Source: Arthrobacter_B sp038069765 (lineage in GTDB: Bacteria; Actinomycetota; Actinomycetes; Actinomycetales; Micrococcaceae). Taken from it: a stretch of 64,000 nt of DNA. Every line of letters starts with the position of its first letter. Within the stretch, counting starts at the first letter, position 1. Made by a program: the position numbers and the translations under genes. Shown in pieces: positions 17,303 to 26,407 of the stretch. The notes beneath the pieces are model-generated. The model was not told the origin of the DNA, made no database searches, and was given only the letters and a program-made list of their open reading frames with translations. The stretch spans positions 716,173 to 780,172 of the forward strand of contig NZ_JBBPFS010000001.1 of assembly GCF_038069765.1 (NCBI RefSeq), written 5' to 3'.

Positions 17303-18127
17303 CTAGGCATTCAGCACGCCAAAGCCCAGAAGCAGGTAAATCACGACTCCGAGGAGGATGCGGTACCAGACAAAGAGGCCGTAACCGCGGGTCGAGACAT
17401 ATTTCAGGAACCAGCCGATGATGATGAAGCCCACAACAAACGCAACCAGGGTGGCGCCGGCGGTTTCCCAGCCGCCGTACACCATGGGCTCATCCAGTGA
17501 CTTCACCAGCTGGAAGAGCCCGCTGCCGAAGACGGCGGGGATGGCCAGGAGGAAGGCGTAGCGGGCGGCGGCCTCCCTGGTGTAGCCCATAAACAGCCCG
17601 GCGGTGATGGTTCCGCCGGAACGGCTGACACCGGGAATCAGTGCCAGCGCCTGCGCGAAGCCGTACAGGATGCCGTGCTTGTAGGTGAGCTTGTCCAGCG
17701 TGCGCTGCTGCTTGCCCACGGCGTCGGCCACCGCAAGGATGATGCCGAAGACGATCAGCATGGTTGCCACGATCCAGAGGCTGCGGAAGGTGCTTTCGAT
17801 CTGGTCCTGGAACAGCAGGCCCAGCACCACGATCGGCAGCGTGCCGATAATGATCAGCCAGCCCATGCGGGCGTCGGGATCGCTGCGCGGAACACGTCCG
17901 GCCAGCGACCCGATCCAGGCCTTCACGATCCGGACGATGTCCTTCCAGAAGTAGACCGCCACCGCGGTTTCCGTGCCGAGCTGGGTGATCGCGGTGAACG
18001 CGGCACCCGGATCCTGGGCACCGGGCAGCAGCTCACCGACTATCCGCAGATGGGCGCTGGAAGAGATGGGGAGAAATTCAGTCAAGCCCTGAATAAGGCC
18101 AAGGAAGAGCGCTTCAAACCAATTCAC
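17303..18127 (-). CDS. uppP: undecaprenyl-diphosphatase UppP (BacA)
   Basis: This integral membrane enzyme recycles undecaprenyl diphosphate to the monophosphate carrier for peptidoglycan synthesis and confers bacitracin tolerance. The 274-residue product has the two family signatures, LGLIQGLTEFLPISSSAHL near the start and PGVSRSGGTITAGLFMG around residue 165, with about seven or eight membrane helices. It starts at GTG 18127 and lies 23 bases ahead of mshC on the same strand. Confidence 0.95.
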   Translation of the reverse strand: MNWFEALFLGLIQGLTEFLPISSSAHLRIVGELLPGAQDPGAAFTAITQLGTETAVAVYFWKDIVRIVKAWIGSLAGRVPRSDPDARMGWLIIIGTLPIVVLGLLFQDQIESTFRSLWIVATMLIVFGIILAVADAVGKQQRTLDKLTYKHGILYGFAQALALIPGVSRSGGTITAGLFMGYTREAAARYAFLLAIPAVFGSGLFQLVKSLDEPMVYGGWETAGATLVAFVVGFIIIGWFLKYVSTRGYGLFVWYRILLGVVIYLLLGFGVLNA

Positions 18128-18151
18128 AAGATAGAACTCTAGGCCACGACC

Positions 18152-18175
18152 GGCGGCCCGCCGTGCCGGGCCGCC
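18152..18175 (-). terminator. possible terminator hairpin
   Basis: A 9-base GC-only stem (18152-18160 with 18167-18175) with a six-base loop lies between the acidic small protein gene and uppP. There is no T-run, so termination is only inferred. Confidence 0.35.
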
Positions 18176-18280
18176 CCGGGCAGCTTCACGATGCGTCGCA
18201 GGTCACAGCCGCAGGAGGAGTGCTGCACGGCCCTTTGGACCGGACTCTTCCCGCGTGGACCGCCGTTCCGGCGGGGTGTT

Positions 18281-18553
18281 CTACGTCCCGGGTTGAACGC
18301 CCGAGGACTGTTCTTCGTCGTCGGCGAACTCGCCGTCGAACTCCTCGTCGTCGTCTTCGTAGATTTCCAGCGGCGTGACCTCGCCGTACGCGTCGTAGAG
18401 GACTTCTTCGTAGACCTCAAAGGCATCCGCCACCGCCAGATAGGCTGTCTCAACCAGCGGGTCCTTATCCCCGCGGCGCTGGGAAGCGGCCGTCAGGTGC
18501 TCTTCGAGGGCAGCCATGAGTGATTGGAGCGCGACGTGCGGATCTATGCTCAT
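18281..18553 (-). CDS. small acidic protein of unknown function
   Basis: The 90-residue product starts MSIDPHVALQSLMAALEEH, forms a predicted helical N-terminal half, and ends in a very acidic tail (EIYEDDDEEFDGEFADDEE). No signal peptide, membrane helix or known domain is seen. The N-terminal helices recall small primosome-like or regulatory proteins, but this is only a resemblance. It is followed by uppP on the same strand and runs divergently from the DUF5703 gene. A second reading frame covers part of the same DNA but has poor composition. Confidence 0.7.
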   Translation of the reverse strand: MSIDPHVALQSLMAALEEHLTAASQRRGDKDPLVETAYLAVADAFEVYEEVLYDAYGEVTPLEIYEDDDEEFDGEFADDEEQSSGVQPGT

Positions 18554-18594
18554 GCCCTAGACGTTAGCGGTAAAGCAGGCAAAATTGGAGGGAT

Positions 18595-18828
18595 ATGCGC
18601 GAACAAATTCTTCGGCCCGGCCTGCGCCGGCCAGACGAGAACTTCCGGGACTACGAGTATCTCGTGGTCTCCGTTAACCCCGGCGATTCAGTCTCCGAGG
18701 CCCGGCGGCTCATCAGGGAGCACGCCGAGTACGGCAAATGGGAGCTGCACCGCAGCTGCATTTACCGCGGCGGCGGCAGGCGCTTCTGGCTGCGCCGGCG
18801 CGTCATGCGGGTCCAGCGCACGGCCTGA
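18595..18828 (+). CDS. DUF5703 family protein
   Basis: This is a basic protein of 77 residues conserved across actinobacteria and of unknown function. The conserved features are NFRDYEYLVVSVNPGDSVSEARR, a helix, then YGKWELHRSCIYRGGGRRFWLRRRVMRV. GGAGGG stands ahead of the ATG. No partner gene is evident: it is monocistronic between a divergent acidic protein gene and a convergent acyl-CoA dehydrogenase gene. Confidence 0.85.
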   Translation: MREQILRPGLRRPDENFRDYEYLVVSVNPGDSVSEARRLIREHAEYGKWELHRSCIYRGGGRRFWLRRRVMRVQRTA

Positions 18829-18868
18829 CGCAGCACAGAAGCCTGAGGCTCGAGTCTTTGTCCGGAAC

Positions 18869-20026
18869 TCAGTCCTTGTCCGGAACCGGGCCCAGCCAGG
18901 CGTTGGCCACCGAAGCGTGGACCGAGTCCTCGCTGGATGGATGGAACATGCCGGCCAGGACGTCCCGGTACAGGCGTTCCAGCTCCGCCCCGCGGAAGTA
19001 GCTTTTGCCTCCGGATACCCGGACGGCCGTTTCAACAACGGACCGGGCAGTTTCGGTGGCCCGGTACTTCAGTGAGGAGAGCCGGGGGAACCAGAGGTTG
19101 CCGTGGTCGGTGCCGGCCTCCAGGTCACGTGCGATCGCCTCGAGCTGCGGGTGGATGCCGTCCATCCGGATGGCGGCATCGGCGACCTTCCACCGGGTGT
19201 GGGGATCGTGGGCCGCAGGGCTGCCTCCCGCCGTCGTCCGTCCCTGCGCCGCTTCCACCGCCAGTTCGACGGCGCGGTCCCCCACCCCGGTGTAGACGGC
19301 CGAGAGCAGCGTTTCGAAAAGGCTGAAGATGCCGAAAACGAAGGCATCCCGGTGCGGACCCACCGGTGTGGTGCGCACCAGCCGGTCGGCCGCTACCACC
19401 GCGTTGTCCAGGACGGTGGTGCAGGACTGGCTCGCGCGCATGCCCATGGTGTTCCAGTCATCCTTGACCGTGATGCCTTCGGTTCCCCGCGGGGCAAAAC
19501 CGAAGACCAGCCGGGGCTCCTCCGGATCGGAGTCGTCGCGGCCGAAGATGCCCAGCCTGGTCCACGCCGGAGACAGGCTGGTGAAGATTTTCGTTCCCGT
19601 GAAGGCATACGAGCCGTCGCCCTGCGGCCGGGCGTCCGTGAAGGAATCGAAGAGGACGGCCGCGTTGCCCGGCTCCGAGATCCCGAACGCATACAGCTCA
19701 CCCCGGGCGGCGTCGTCGAGCACGAATGCCAGGGAGTCGTCGCCGCGAAGGGACAACAGGTGCGCAACCCCGCACCAGACCTGGTGCATGTTCACGGCCA
19801 GCGCCGTGGCGGGAGCCGCCGTCGCCAGCAGCCGCTGGGCCTGGACCACCTGGGGAATGCCGAAGCCGGCGCCTCCCGCAGCAGTGGGTGCAAAGAGGGC
19901 GAGGTAGCCGGCGGCGCGAAGGTCTTCGAGGTCCTCCGTAAAGAAGGTGTTGTCGCGGTCGTACCCGGCGGCGCGGCTGCGCAGGCGGTCCAGGAGCTCG
20001 GGCGTGAGGATGTCGGCGGGATTCAC
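18869..20026 (-). CDS. acyl-CoA dehydrogenase family protein
   Basis: This is a flavoprotein of 385 residues with the acyl-CoA dehydrogenase plan: an N-terminal helical domain, the beta-domain segment ELYAFGISEPGNAAVLFDS and GSYAFTGTKIFTSLSPAWTRLGIFG, and a C-terminal helical domain with SGGKSYFRGAELERLYRDVLAGMF. The last segment resembles the group that includes FMNH2-dependent or monooxygenase-like members, so oxidation of a CoA ester is not certain. It begins at GTG 20026 with AGGAGGAC upstream and follows the M20 peptidase gene by 12 bases. Confidence 0.85.
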   Translation of the reverse strand: MNPADILTPELLDRLRSRAAGYDRDNTFFTEDLEDLRAAGYLALFAPTAAGGAGFGIPQVVQAQRLLATAAPATALAVNMHQVWCGVAHLLSLRGDDSLAFVLDDAARGELYAFGISEPGNAAVLFDSFTDARPQGDGSYAFTGTKIFTSLSPAWTRLGIFGRDDSDPEEPRLVFGFAPRGTEGITVKDDWNTMGMRASQSCTTVLDNAVVAADRLVRTTPVGPHRDAFVFGIFSLFETLLSAVYTGVGDRAVELAVEAAQGRTTAGGSPAAHDPHTRWKVADAAIRMDGIHPQLEAIARDLEAGTDHGNLWFPRLSSLKYRATETARSVVETAVRVSGGKSYFRGAELERLYRDVLAGMFHPSSEDSVHASVANAWLGPVPDKD

Positions 20027-20038
20027 GGCTGCGTCCTC

Positions 20039-21358
20039 CTAGTATCCGGTCAGCAGGCGGGAGAGCACCCGGGTGCCGAACTTCAGGGAATCGACCGGGA
20101 CCCGCTCGTCCACGCCGTGGAACATGCCGGTGAAGTCCAGCTCCTCGGGCAGGCGCAGCGGGGCGAACCCGTATCCGGTGATGCCCAGGCGGCTCAGGGA
20201 CTTGTTGTCGGTGCCGCCGGAGAGCGTGTAGGGCAGGACGGGCGCGCCCGGGTCCTCCGCCTGCAGGGCGCCGACCATGGAATCCACCAGGTTGCCCTTG
20301 AAGGGCACCTCCAGCGAGACGTCCTTGTGCTCATAGCTGACGTCGACGCCGGGCCCGGCCAGATCCTTGATGACGGCGAGGACCTGCTCTTCCTGTCCGG
20401 GAAGGGTGCGGACGTCAATGAGGGCTTCGGCGGTGCCCGGAATGACATTGTGCTTGTAGCCGGCCTTGAGGACCGTCGGGTTGGCGGTGTTCTGCAGCGT
20501 CGCCCCCACGAAACGGGCTACGGTGCCCAGCTCGGCCAGGAGCCGCTCCGGGTTATCAGGATCGAACTCGACGCCGGTCAGTTCCGTGACGCCGTCCAGG
20601 AAGGCGCGTGTCGTGTCGGTGAGTTCGATCGGCCAGGGGTATTCCCCGATGGTGGCGACGGCGCGGGCGAGGCGGCTCACCGCGTTGTCGGTGTTGATCT
20701 GTGAACCGTGGCCGGCGCGGCCGTGGGCAACGAGACGCAGCCAGGAGATGCCTTTTTCAGCGGTCTGCAGCAGGTAGGTGCGCTTGCCGCCGATCGTGGC
20801 GGAAAAGCCGCCCACTTCGGAAATGGCTTCAGTGGCGCCGTCGAAAAGCTCGCGGCGGTTTTCCACCGCCCAGGTTGCTCCGTACTTGCCGCCTGCCTCC
20901 TCGTCGGCGAAGAACGCGAAGATGAGGTCCCGCTTGGGCTTGGTCCCCGTGCGCGCCATGCTGCGCATGACCGAGAGGATCATCGCGTCCATGTCCTTCA
21001 TGTCGACGGCGCCGCGTCCCCAGATCAGCCCGTCCCGCTCTTCTCCGCTGAAGGGGTCCACCGACCAGTCCTGCTTTTGGGCGGGAACGACGTCGAGGTG
21101 GCCGTGCACCACGAGCGCCGGGAGGCTCGGGTCGGAGCCCTCCATGCGGGTGACGACCGATGCCCGGCCGGGCGCGGATTCGAAGAGGTCGGCGTGCAGT
21201 CCGGCTTCTTCGATCAGGCCCGCAGTGTATTCGGCGGCGGCCCGTTCACCCGGACCCGATCCGTCCCCGAAGTTGGAGGTGTCAAAGCGGATCAGTTCCC
21301 GGCAGATCCGGGCCACTTCGTTTTCTGCGGTTTGCTCGGACGCAGCAGTCTCAGACAT
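20039..21358 (-). CDS. M20 family metallopeptidase
   Basis: This is a cytoplasmic zinc amidohydrolase or dipeptidase of 439 residues. The metal and catalytic motifs are visible: VVHGHLDVVPAQ (His and Asp), IWGRGAVDMKDMDA, FAFFADEEAGGKYGA with the catalytic Glu pair, and SGGTDNKSL near the C-terminus. A dimerisation domain lies between them. GAAGGAG precedes the ATG. The substrate is unknown; related proteins are called M20/M25/M40 peptidases. It is probably co-transcribed with the acyl-CoA dehydrogenase gene. Confidence 0.92.
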   Translation of the reverse strand: MSETAASEQTAENEVARICRELIRFDTSNFGDGSGPGERAAAEYTAGLIEEAGLHADLFESAPGRASVVTRMEGSDPSLPALVVHGHLDVVPAQKQDWSVDPFSGEERDGLIWGRGAVDMKDMDAMILSVMRSMARTGTKPKRDLIFAFFADEEAGGKYGATWAVENRRELFDGATEAISEVGGFSATIGGKRTYLLQTAEKGISWLRLVAHGRAGHGSQINTDNAVSRLARAVATIGEYPWPIELTDTTRAFLDGVTELTGVEFDPDNPERLLAELGTVARFVGATLQNTANPTVLKAGYKHNVIPGTAEALIDVRTLPGQEEQVLAVIKDLAGPGVDVSYEHKDVSLEVPFKGNLVDSMVGALQAEDPGAPVLPYTLSGGTDNKSLSRLGITGYGFAPLRLPEELDFTGMFHGVDERVPVDSLKFGTRVLSRLLTGY

Positions 21359-21505
21359 GGTTTCTCCTTCGGATGGCTTGCTGCCAGCCTAGCCACCGGA
21401 CGGCTGACCAGCACCGATTTACGGTCCGGGCCAAAACCGTGTTAGAGTTTTTCCCGTTGCTTCCGCAGCTTTTGAACGACTGAAGGCCTTGCGGAAAACA
21501 CCCAG

Positions 21506-21588
21506 GCGCGGGTGGCGGAATGGCAGACGCGCTAGCTTGAGGTGCTAGTCCTCTAACGAGGGTGGGGGTTCAAGTCCCCCTCCGCGCA
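21506..21588 (+). tRNA. tRNA-Leu (anticodon GAG)
   Basis: All arms fold by eye: acceptor GCGCGGG with TCCGCGC (21506-21512 and 21581-21587), anticodon stem CTAGC/GCTAG around the loop TTGAGGT, a long variable arm (CCTCTAACGAGG) as in class II tRNAs, and T-arm GGGGG-TTCAAGT-CCCCC. The discriminator base is A and CCA is not encoded. Confidence 0.97.
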
Positions 21589-21595
21589 CAATATC

Positions 21596-21633
21596 TACCC
21601 CTCGGGATCTTCGGATTCCGGGGGGTATTTTTG
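21596..21633 (+). terminator. Rho-independent terminator after tRNA-Leu
   Basis: A 10-base stem (21596-21605 with 21618-21627) with a 12-base loop is followed by TTTTT. Confidence 0.9.
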
Positions 21634-21685
21634 CGTCCCGGCGGGCTGCCGCAAGCCGCCCATGTGATGTTCCACACCTCCCCGG

Positions 21686-21691
21686 TACTCT
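21686..21691 (+). promoter_or_regulatory. probable -10 box of a leaderless mRNA
   Basis: TACTCT stands six bases before the ATG at 21698 and there is no ribosome site, so the transcript probably begins at the start codon. Confidence 0.4.
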
Positions 21692-21697
21692 CTGTCT

Positions 21698-23005
21698 ATG
21701 GACGGCACCACACTCCTTAATTTGCTGCTCGTGGTTTTTTTCGTCCTGCTCGGGGGAATCTTCGCCGGAACCGAAATGGCGCTGGTCTCACTTCGCGAGA
21801 GTCAGATCAGGAAGATCGAGGACTCCGGAGCGGGCGGCCGGAAGATCGCGGAGCTGGCCCGGAACCCCAACCTCTTTCTCTCGTCCATCCAGATAGGCGT
21901 CACCCTCTGCGGATTCTTCTCCGCTGCCTACGGCGCGTCCGCGCTGGCGCCGGCGGTCACCCCCGCGCTGCGCGCCCTCGGTATTCCGCCGCCCGCCGCG
22001 GATGCGGCCGCCTTCATCCTGATGACCCTCGCCGTCGCCTACTTGTCCCTGGTCCTCGGCGAGCTGGTGCCCAAACGGCTCGCCATGCAGAACGCCGAGG
22101 GCTTTACGCGGCTCCTGGCCCCGCCCCTGAACGTGTTCGCCGTCGTCATGCGGCCGGTGATTCGGCTGCTTTCGGTCTCCACGGATGCTGTGGTCCGGCT
22201 CCTCGGCGGTGATCCCAAGGTAAAGACACCGCCGGTGACATCCCAGGAGCTGTGGGACATGGTGGCGGCCAGCCCGGTGCTGGCCGAGGACAGCCGCCGG
22301 ATCCTCTCGGACGTGTTCGGGGCGGGGAACCGGCTGCTTCAGGAGGTGATGCGCCCGCGACCCCAGGTGCAGTTCCTTTCCGCGGACCTCACCGTAGCCG
22401 AGGCCCGCGCTGCGGTGCACACGCTGCCGTATTCGCGGTATCCGGTCATCGGGGACTCCCCCGACGATGTCCTGGGCTTCATCCACGTCCGGGATCTCCT
22501 GCGCGGTGGCGACGACGGCGGAACCGGGCCCGAACGGCGGCTCGGTGACATTGTCCGTCCCATCCTGTTCCTTCCCGGCACTGCAGCGGTGGTGCCTTCC
22601 CTGTCCAGGATGCGCCGCGACGGCAGCCACATTGCCGTCGTGGCCGATGAGTACGGCGGGACGGACGGCATTGTGACCCTGGAGGATCTCGTGGAGGAAC
22701 TGGTCGGGGAGATCTACGACGAATACGACACGTCGCGGGATCCCGAGGATCTGCACCGGCGCGTCCGGGGCGATCTGGTGGTTGACGGAGCACTGATTCT
22801 GCAGGAATTCGAACGGCTGACCGGCATAAACCTGCCGGAAGGCTTATATGAAACGGTCGGCGGATACATTATGGAGCGGTTGGGACGCATTGCCCGTCCG
22901 GGAGACATTGTCGCCGCTCCGGGGTGCGAACTGGAGGTGCTCAGCGTTCAGCGCCGCCGCATCGGCGCCGTGCGCGTCATTCGTTCCGCTGATCCCGAGC
23001 ACTGA
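21698..23005 (+). CDS. CNNM/CorC-type transporter-associated membrane protein
   Basis: The 435-residue product has the DUF21 transmembrane domain (about residues 1-200, with AGTEMALVSLRESQIRKIE and SSIQIGVTLCGFFSAAYGA), two CBS domains (about 215-335) and a C-terminal CorC/HlyC domain (about 350-430, VRGDLVVDGALILQEFERLTG). Proteins of this kind are linked to Mg2+ or Co2+ efflux; the older name is hemolysin family. The start lacks a ribosome site and looks leaderless. Confidence 0.9.
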   Translation: MDGTTLLNLLLVVFFVLLGGIFAGTEMALVSLRESQIRKIEDSGAGGRKIAELARNPNLFLSSIQIGVTLCGFFSAAYGASALAPAVTPALRALGIPPPAADAAAFILMTLAVAYLSLVLGELVPKRLAMQNAEGFTRLLAPPLNVFAVVMRPVIRLLSVSTDAVVRLLGGDPKVKTPPVTSQELWDMVAASPVLAEDSRRILSDVFGAGNRLLQEVMRPRPQVQFLSADLTVAEARAAVHTLPYSRYPVIGDSPDDVLGFIHVRDLLRGGDDGGTGPERRLGDIVRPILFLPGTAAVVPSLSRMRRDGSHIAVVADEYGGTDGIVTLEDLVEELVGEIYDEYDTSRDPEDLHRRVRGDLVVDGALILQEFERLTGINLPEGLYETVGGYIMERLGRIARPGDIVAAPGCELEVLSVQRRRIGAVRVIRSADPEH

Positions 23006-23189
23006 TTCCTTTCGTCGTGTTCTGCCTCCGGGAGGAGGACGGGGTTCTGTGCGCAGACAGGCGTCAAGTCCCGTAACATTGCTTTGCCCCTTAATGGCGC
23101 AGAGAATACCGGGCAGCGGGCCGTGACCGGTTTTCCCCGGTACACGTCCCGGGCCGCAGTGCAGATATACAGAAAGCAGGAAACCAGCC

Positions 23190-24596
23190 ATGGGCGATAC
23201 AAAAATCAGCTCCGGGGAACCCGAACTCAAGCGGGTGATGGGGACCAAGCTTTTGCTGCTCTTCATCGTCGGCGACATTCTCGGCACCGGAGTCTATGCC
23301 CTGACCGGCCAGGTAGCCGGCGAAATCGGCGGTGCCGCCTGGGCGCCCATCCTGATCGCGTTCGGCGTTGCCACCATTACCGCTTTGTCCTATCTGGAAC
23401 TGGTGACCAAGTTTCCGCAGGCTGCTGGTGCCGCCCTTTACGCACACAAGGCTTTCGGCATTCACTTCGTGACGTTCCTGGTGACTTTTGCGGTGCTGAG
23501 TTCGGGAATCACGTCCGCTTCGACTGCCGCCAAGTTCCTGGCCGAGAACTTCATTGTCGGGTTCAACCTGGAGTGGGGACAGACCGGCGTCACCTGGGTG
23601 GCCGTCATCTTCATGCTGGTCCTCGCGGTGATTAACCTCCGCGGAGTTGGCGAGAGCATCAAGTTCAACGTGGTCCTGACGATTATCGAACTGACCGGCC
23701 TCCTGATTGTCATCCTCATCGGCTTCTGGGCCATGAGCCAGGGCAATGTAGATTTCTCCCGCGTCATGGTGTTCGAAACCGAAGAGAACAAGAGCGTTTT
23801 CCTGGCCCTGACAGCCGCCACCTCGCTGGCGTTCTTCTCCATGGTGGGCTTTGAGGACTCGGTTAACATGGCCGAAGAAACCCGGGATCCCGCCAAGATC
23901 TTCCCGAAGGTCATGCTGACCGGGCTGAGCATCACGCTGATTGTCTACCTGCTGGTGTCCATTGCCGCCGTGGCCATTGTGCCCGTCGGCCAGCTCTCCG
24001 CAAGTGCAACCCCCCTGCTCGAGGTTGTCCGGGCCGGAGCACCCAACCTGCCGGTTGATGTTATTTACCCGTTCCTGTCCATTTTTGCCGTGGCCAATAC
24101 CGCCCTGATCAACATGCTCATGGCCAGCCGCCTGCTCTACGGCATGGCCAAGCAGGATGTCCTGCCCCGTTCGCTCTCCAAGGTTCTTCCCGGGCGCCGC
24201 ACGCCCTGGGCCTCGATCATCTTCACTACCGCCATCGCGCTGGGACTGATTATCATCGTCACCAACTTCATGGGCAAGGACACCGTCGCGGCCCTGGGCG
24301 GGACCACGGCACTGCTGCTGCTGGCAGTGTTTACCGTGGTGAACGTTGCCTGCCTGGTGCTGCGCCGCACCCCGCACGAGGGCAAGCATTTCCGCTCCCC
24401 CGGGTTCCTCCCGTACGTCGGTGTCTTCACCTGCGCCTTCCTGCTGGGCCCGTGGGCGCAGGACCCGATCGAATACCGCATTGCCGGCCTGCTGCTGCTG
24501 CTGGGCCTGGTGCTGTGGGTGCTGACCTGGTTCTGGAACCGGGCAGTGCGCGCCAAGAAGACGCGCTTCACAGATGCCGAAGAACTCCGGGGCTAG
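23190..24596 (+). CDS. APC family amino acid permease
   Basis: This is a 12-helix amino acid transporter of 468 residues. The first helix region has FIVGDILGTGVYALTGQVAGEIGG, the APC signature, and helix 6 has FFSMVGFEDSVNMAEETRDPAK. The N-terminus is short and charged and the tail is basic. AGCAGGAAA precedes the ATG. It is followed after 43 bases by a universal stress protein gene, a frequent partnership. The substrate is unknown. Confidence 0.92.
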   Translation: MGDTKISSGEPELKRVMGTKLLLLFIVGDILGTGVYALTGQVAGEIGGAAWAPILIAFGVATITALSYLELVTKFPQAAGAALYAHKAFGIHFVTFLVTFAVLSSGITSASTAAKFLAENFIVGFNLEWGQTGVTWVAVIFMLVLAVINLRGVGESIKFNVVLTIIELTGLLIVILIGFWAMSQGNVDFSRVMVFETEENKSVFLALTAATSLAFFSMVGFEDSVNMAEETRDPAKIFPKVMLTGLSITLIVYLLVSIAAVAIVPVGQLSASATPLLEVVRAGAPNLPVDVIYPFLSIFAVANTALINMLMASRLLYGMAKQDVLPRSLSKVLPGRRTPWASIIFTTAIALGLIIIVTNFMGKDTVAALGGTTALLLLAVFTVVNVACLVLRRTPHEGKHFRSPGFLPYVGVFTCAFLLGPWAQDPIEYRIAGLLLLLGLVLWVLTWFWNRAVRAKKTRFTDAEELRG

Positions 24597-24639
24597 GCCC
24601 TTTTCCGCCCCGCTTTTCCATCCCTAGGTCAGGAGCACC

Positions 24640-25044
24640 ATGAGTATTGTCGTCGGATTTCTTCCCACCCCCGAGGGGATGGCGGCGCTGGACGCCGCCC
24701 GCCGGGAGGCCAGTGCCCGTTCAGCGCAGCTGGTCATCGTGAACGTGGCGTTCCCCCGCCACGGCCTGCACCACCAGGAGCAGGAAGAAGCCAACAACGC
24801 CGCGCTTGAAAAGCTTGAAGCAGAGCTGCGCTCAGCAGGGACTTCCTACAAGCTGGTTCATCCGGTGGGCGATTACGATCCCGCTGAAGAGATCCTCAAG
24901 GCTGCCGAAGGTTCCGGCGTCGAGCTGATTGTCCTGGGGCTGCGGCGCCGCACCCCGGTAGGCAAGATGCTGCTGGGCAGCACCGCGCAGCGGGTTCTGC
25001 TCCAGTCCGACTGCCCGGTCCTGGCCGTCAAGGCCAACGACTAG
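24640..25044 (+). CDS. universal stress protein family
   Basis: This is a 134-residue UspA-type protein. It starts MSIVVGFLPTPEGMAALDAARREA and ends with the nucleotide-binding pattern LIVLGLRRRTPVGKMLLGST followed by AQRVLLQSDCPVLAVK, so ATP binding is likely. It probably modulates the permease encoded just upstream. A long perfect hairpin follows the stop codon. Confidence 0.93.
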   Translation: MSIVVGFLPTPEGMAALDAARREASARSAQLVIVNVAFPRHGLHHQEQEEANNAALEKLEAELRSAGTSYKLVHPVGDYDPAEEILKAAEGSGVELIVLGLRRRTPVGKMLLGSTAQRVLLQSDCPVLAVKAND

Positions 25045-25065
25045 CCTCAGGCAGCACCTGCGCAG

Positions 25066-25115
25066 AACGCCAAAGTGGCCGGCACCCGATGACGGGTGCC
25101 GGCCACTTTGGCGTT
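25066..25115. terminator. 23-base perfect hairpin, bidirectional terminator
   Basis: Arms 25066-25088 and 25093-25115 pair without mismatch around the loop ATGA. It stands between two convergent genes. There is only a short T-run (GTTT) on the plus side and AAC on the minus side. Confidence 0.8.
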
Positions 25116-25159
25116 TCCGAAGGGTTCCTGCTCTGCAGGTTCCCGCTTACAGCCGTCCG

Positions 25160-26407
25160 CTACGTAATGGAGGCGGCTCCGCGGCGCTTGTTGAACACGT
25201 CGAAGGCCACGGCTGCCAGGAGCACCAGCCCCTTGATCAGCTGCTGGTATTCGGTGCCCACGCCCATGATGGACATGCCGTTGTTCAGGATGCCGATGAT
25301 CAGCCCGCCGATGATGGCTCCGGTGACCCGGCCGATGCCCCCGGTTACTGCGGCTCCGCCGATAAAGACGGCGGCAATCGCATCGAGTTCAAAGCCCTCG
25401 CCGGCCTTGGGGCTGGCCAGGTTCAGCTGCGCAGTAAAGACCAGGCCGGCCAGCGCGGCCAGGACACCCATGTTGATGAAAACGGTGAACGTGGTCCGCT
25501 TGGTGTTGATGCCGGAGAGGTCCGCGGCGTGCAGGTTCCCGCCCATGGCGTAGATGTGGCGTCCCCAGACGCTGCGGTTCATGACGGCGGAGTAACCGAC
25601 CGTCAGCAGCCCCAGGATGACCAGGACAATGGGAGTGCCGCGGTAGCTGGCGAGCAGGTACGTGATGAACAGGAGCAGGCCGGCAGTGAAGACGAGCTTG
25701 GCGGCGAACCAGAGGATCGGCTCGTCGACCAGCTGGTGGCGGCGGCGGATCATCCGCTGGCGGATGCCCGAGCCGACCAGGGCTGCGGCCGAAAGGACGC
25801 CGATGATGACTGTCAGCGGCTCCAGGAAACTGGTTCCTCCGCCGAGGTCAGGCAGGAATCCGCTGCCCAGGTCGCGGAACTTGTCCGGGAAGGGCGAGAT
25901 CTGCTGGTTCTGCAGGACAATCTGGGTTAGTCCGCGGAAGGTCAGCATGCCCGCCAGCGTGACGATGAACGCCGGGATCCCGAAGTAGGCGATCCAGAAA
26001 CCCTGCCAGGCTCCGACGGCGGCGCCGAGGACCAGGCACAGGACGGCGGCGAGCCACCAGGGCAACCCCCACTGCGTGATCATGACGCCGGCGGCTGCAC
26101 CGGTGAAGGCGACGACGGAGCCGACCGAAAGGTCGATGTGTCCGGCGATGATCACCAGGACCATGCCGACGGCGAGGATCAGGATGTAGCTGTTCTGGAT
26201 GATCAGGTTCGAGACGTTGATCGGTGCCAGGGTGATCCCGTTGGTGGCGATCTGAAAGAAGATGATGATGGCGATCAGGGCGATGAACAGCCCCACCTGG
26301 CGCAGCTGCCCGGTCAGGTAGTTCAGGGCGGTGCCGACAATCCCTGCCGGACGTTCCTTCGGTGCGGGGGCGCCGGTGGACGGCCCCTTATCGGTGAGAG
26401 TGCTCAT
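25160..26407 (-). CDS. mmsB: sugar ABC transporter permease (MmsB/GguB type)
   Basis: This is the membrane subunit of a monosaccharide importer, 415 residues, with about ten or more helices. Typical segments are VGMVLVIIAGHIDLSVGSVVAFTG and GIPAFIVTLAGMLTFRGLTQIVL, then the C-terminal IAAVFIGGAAVTGGIGRVTG. The start overlaps the stop of the ATPase gene by four bases. With mmsA and chvE it forms the multiple-monosaccharide transporter known from Agrobacterium (galactose, glucose, arabinose, xylose). Confidence 0.93.
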   Translation of the reverse strand: MSTLTDKGPSTGAPAPKERPAGIVGTALNYLTGQLRQVGLFIALIAIIIFFQIATNGITLAPINVSNLIIQNSYILILAVGMVLVIIAGHIDLSVGSVVAFTGAAAGVMITQWGLPWWLAAVLCLVLGAAVGAWQGFWIAYFGIPAFIVTLAGMLTFRGLTQIVLQNQQISPFPDKFRDLGSGFLPDLGGGTSFLEPLTVIIGVLSAAALVGSGIRQRMIRRRHQLVDEPILWFAAKLVFTAGLLLFITYLLASYRGTPIVLVILGLLTVGYSAVMNRSVWGRHIYAMGGNLHAADLSGINTKRTTFTVFINMGVLAALAGLVFTAQLNLASPKAGEGFELDAIAAVFIGGAAVTGGIGRVTGAIIGGLIIGILNNGMSIMGVGTEYQQLIKGLVLLAAVAFDVFNKRRGAASIT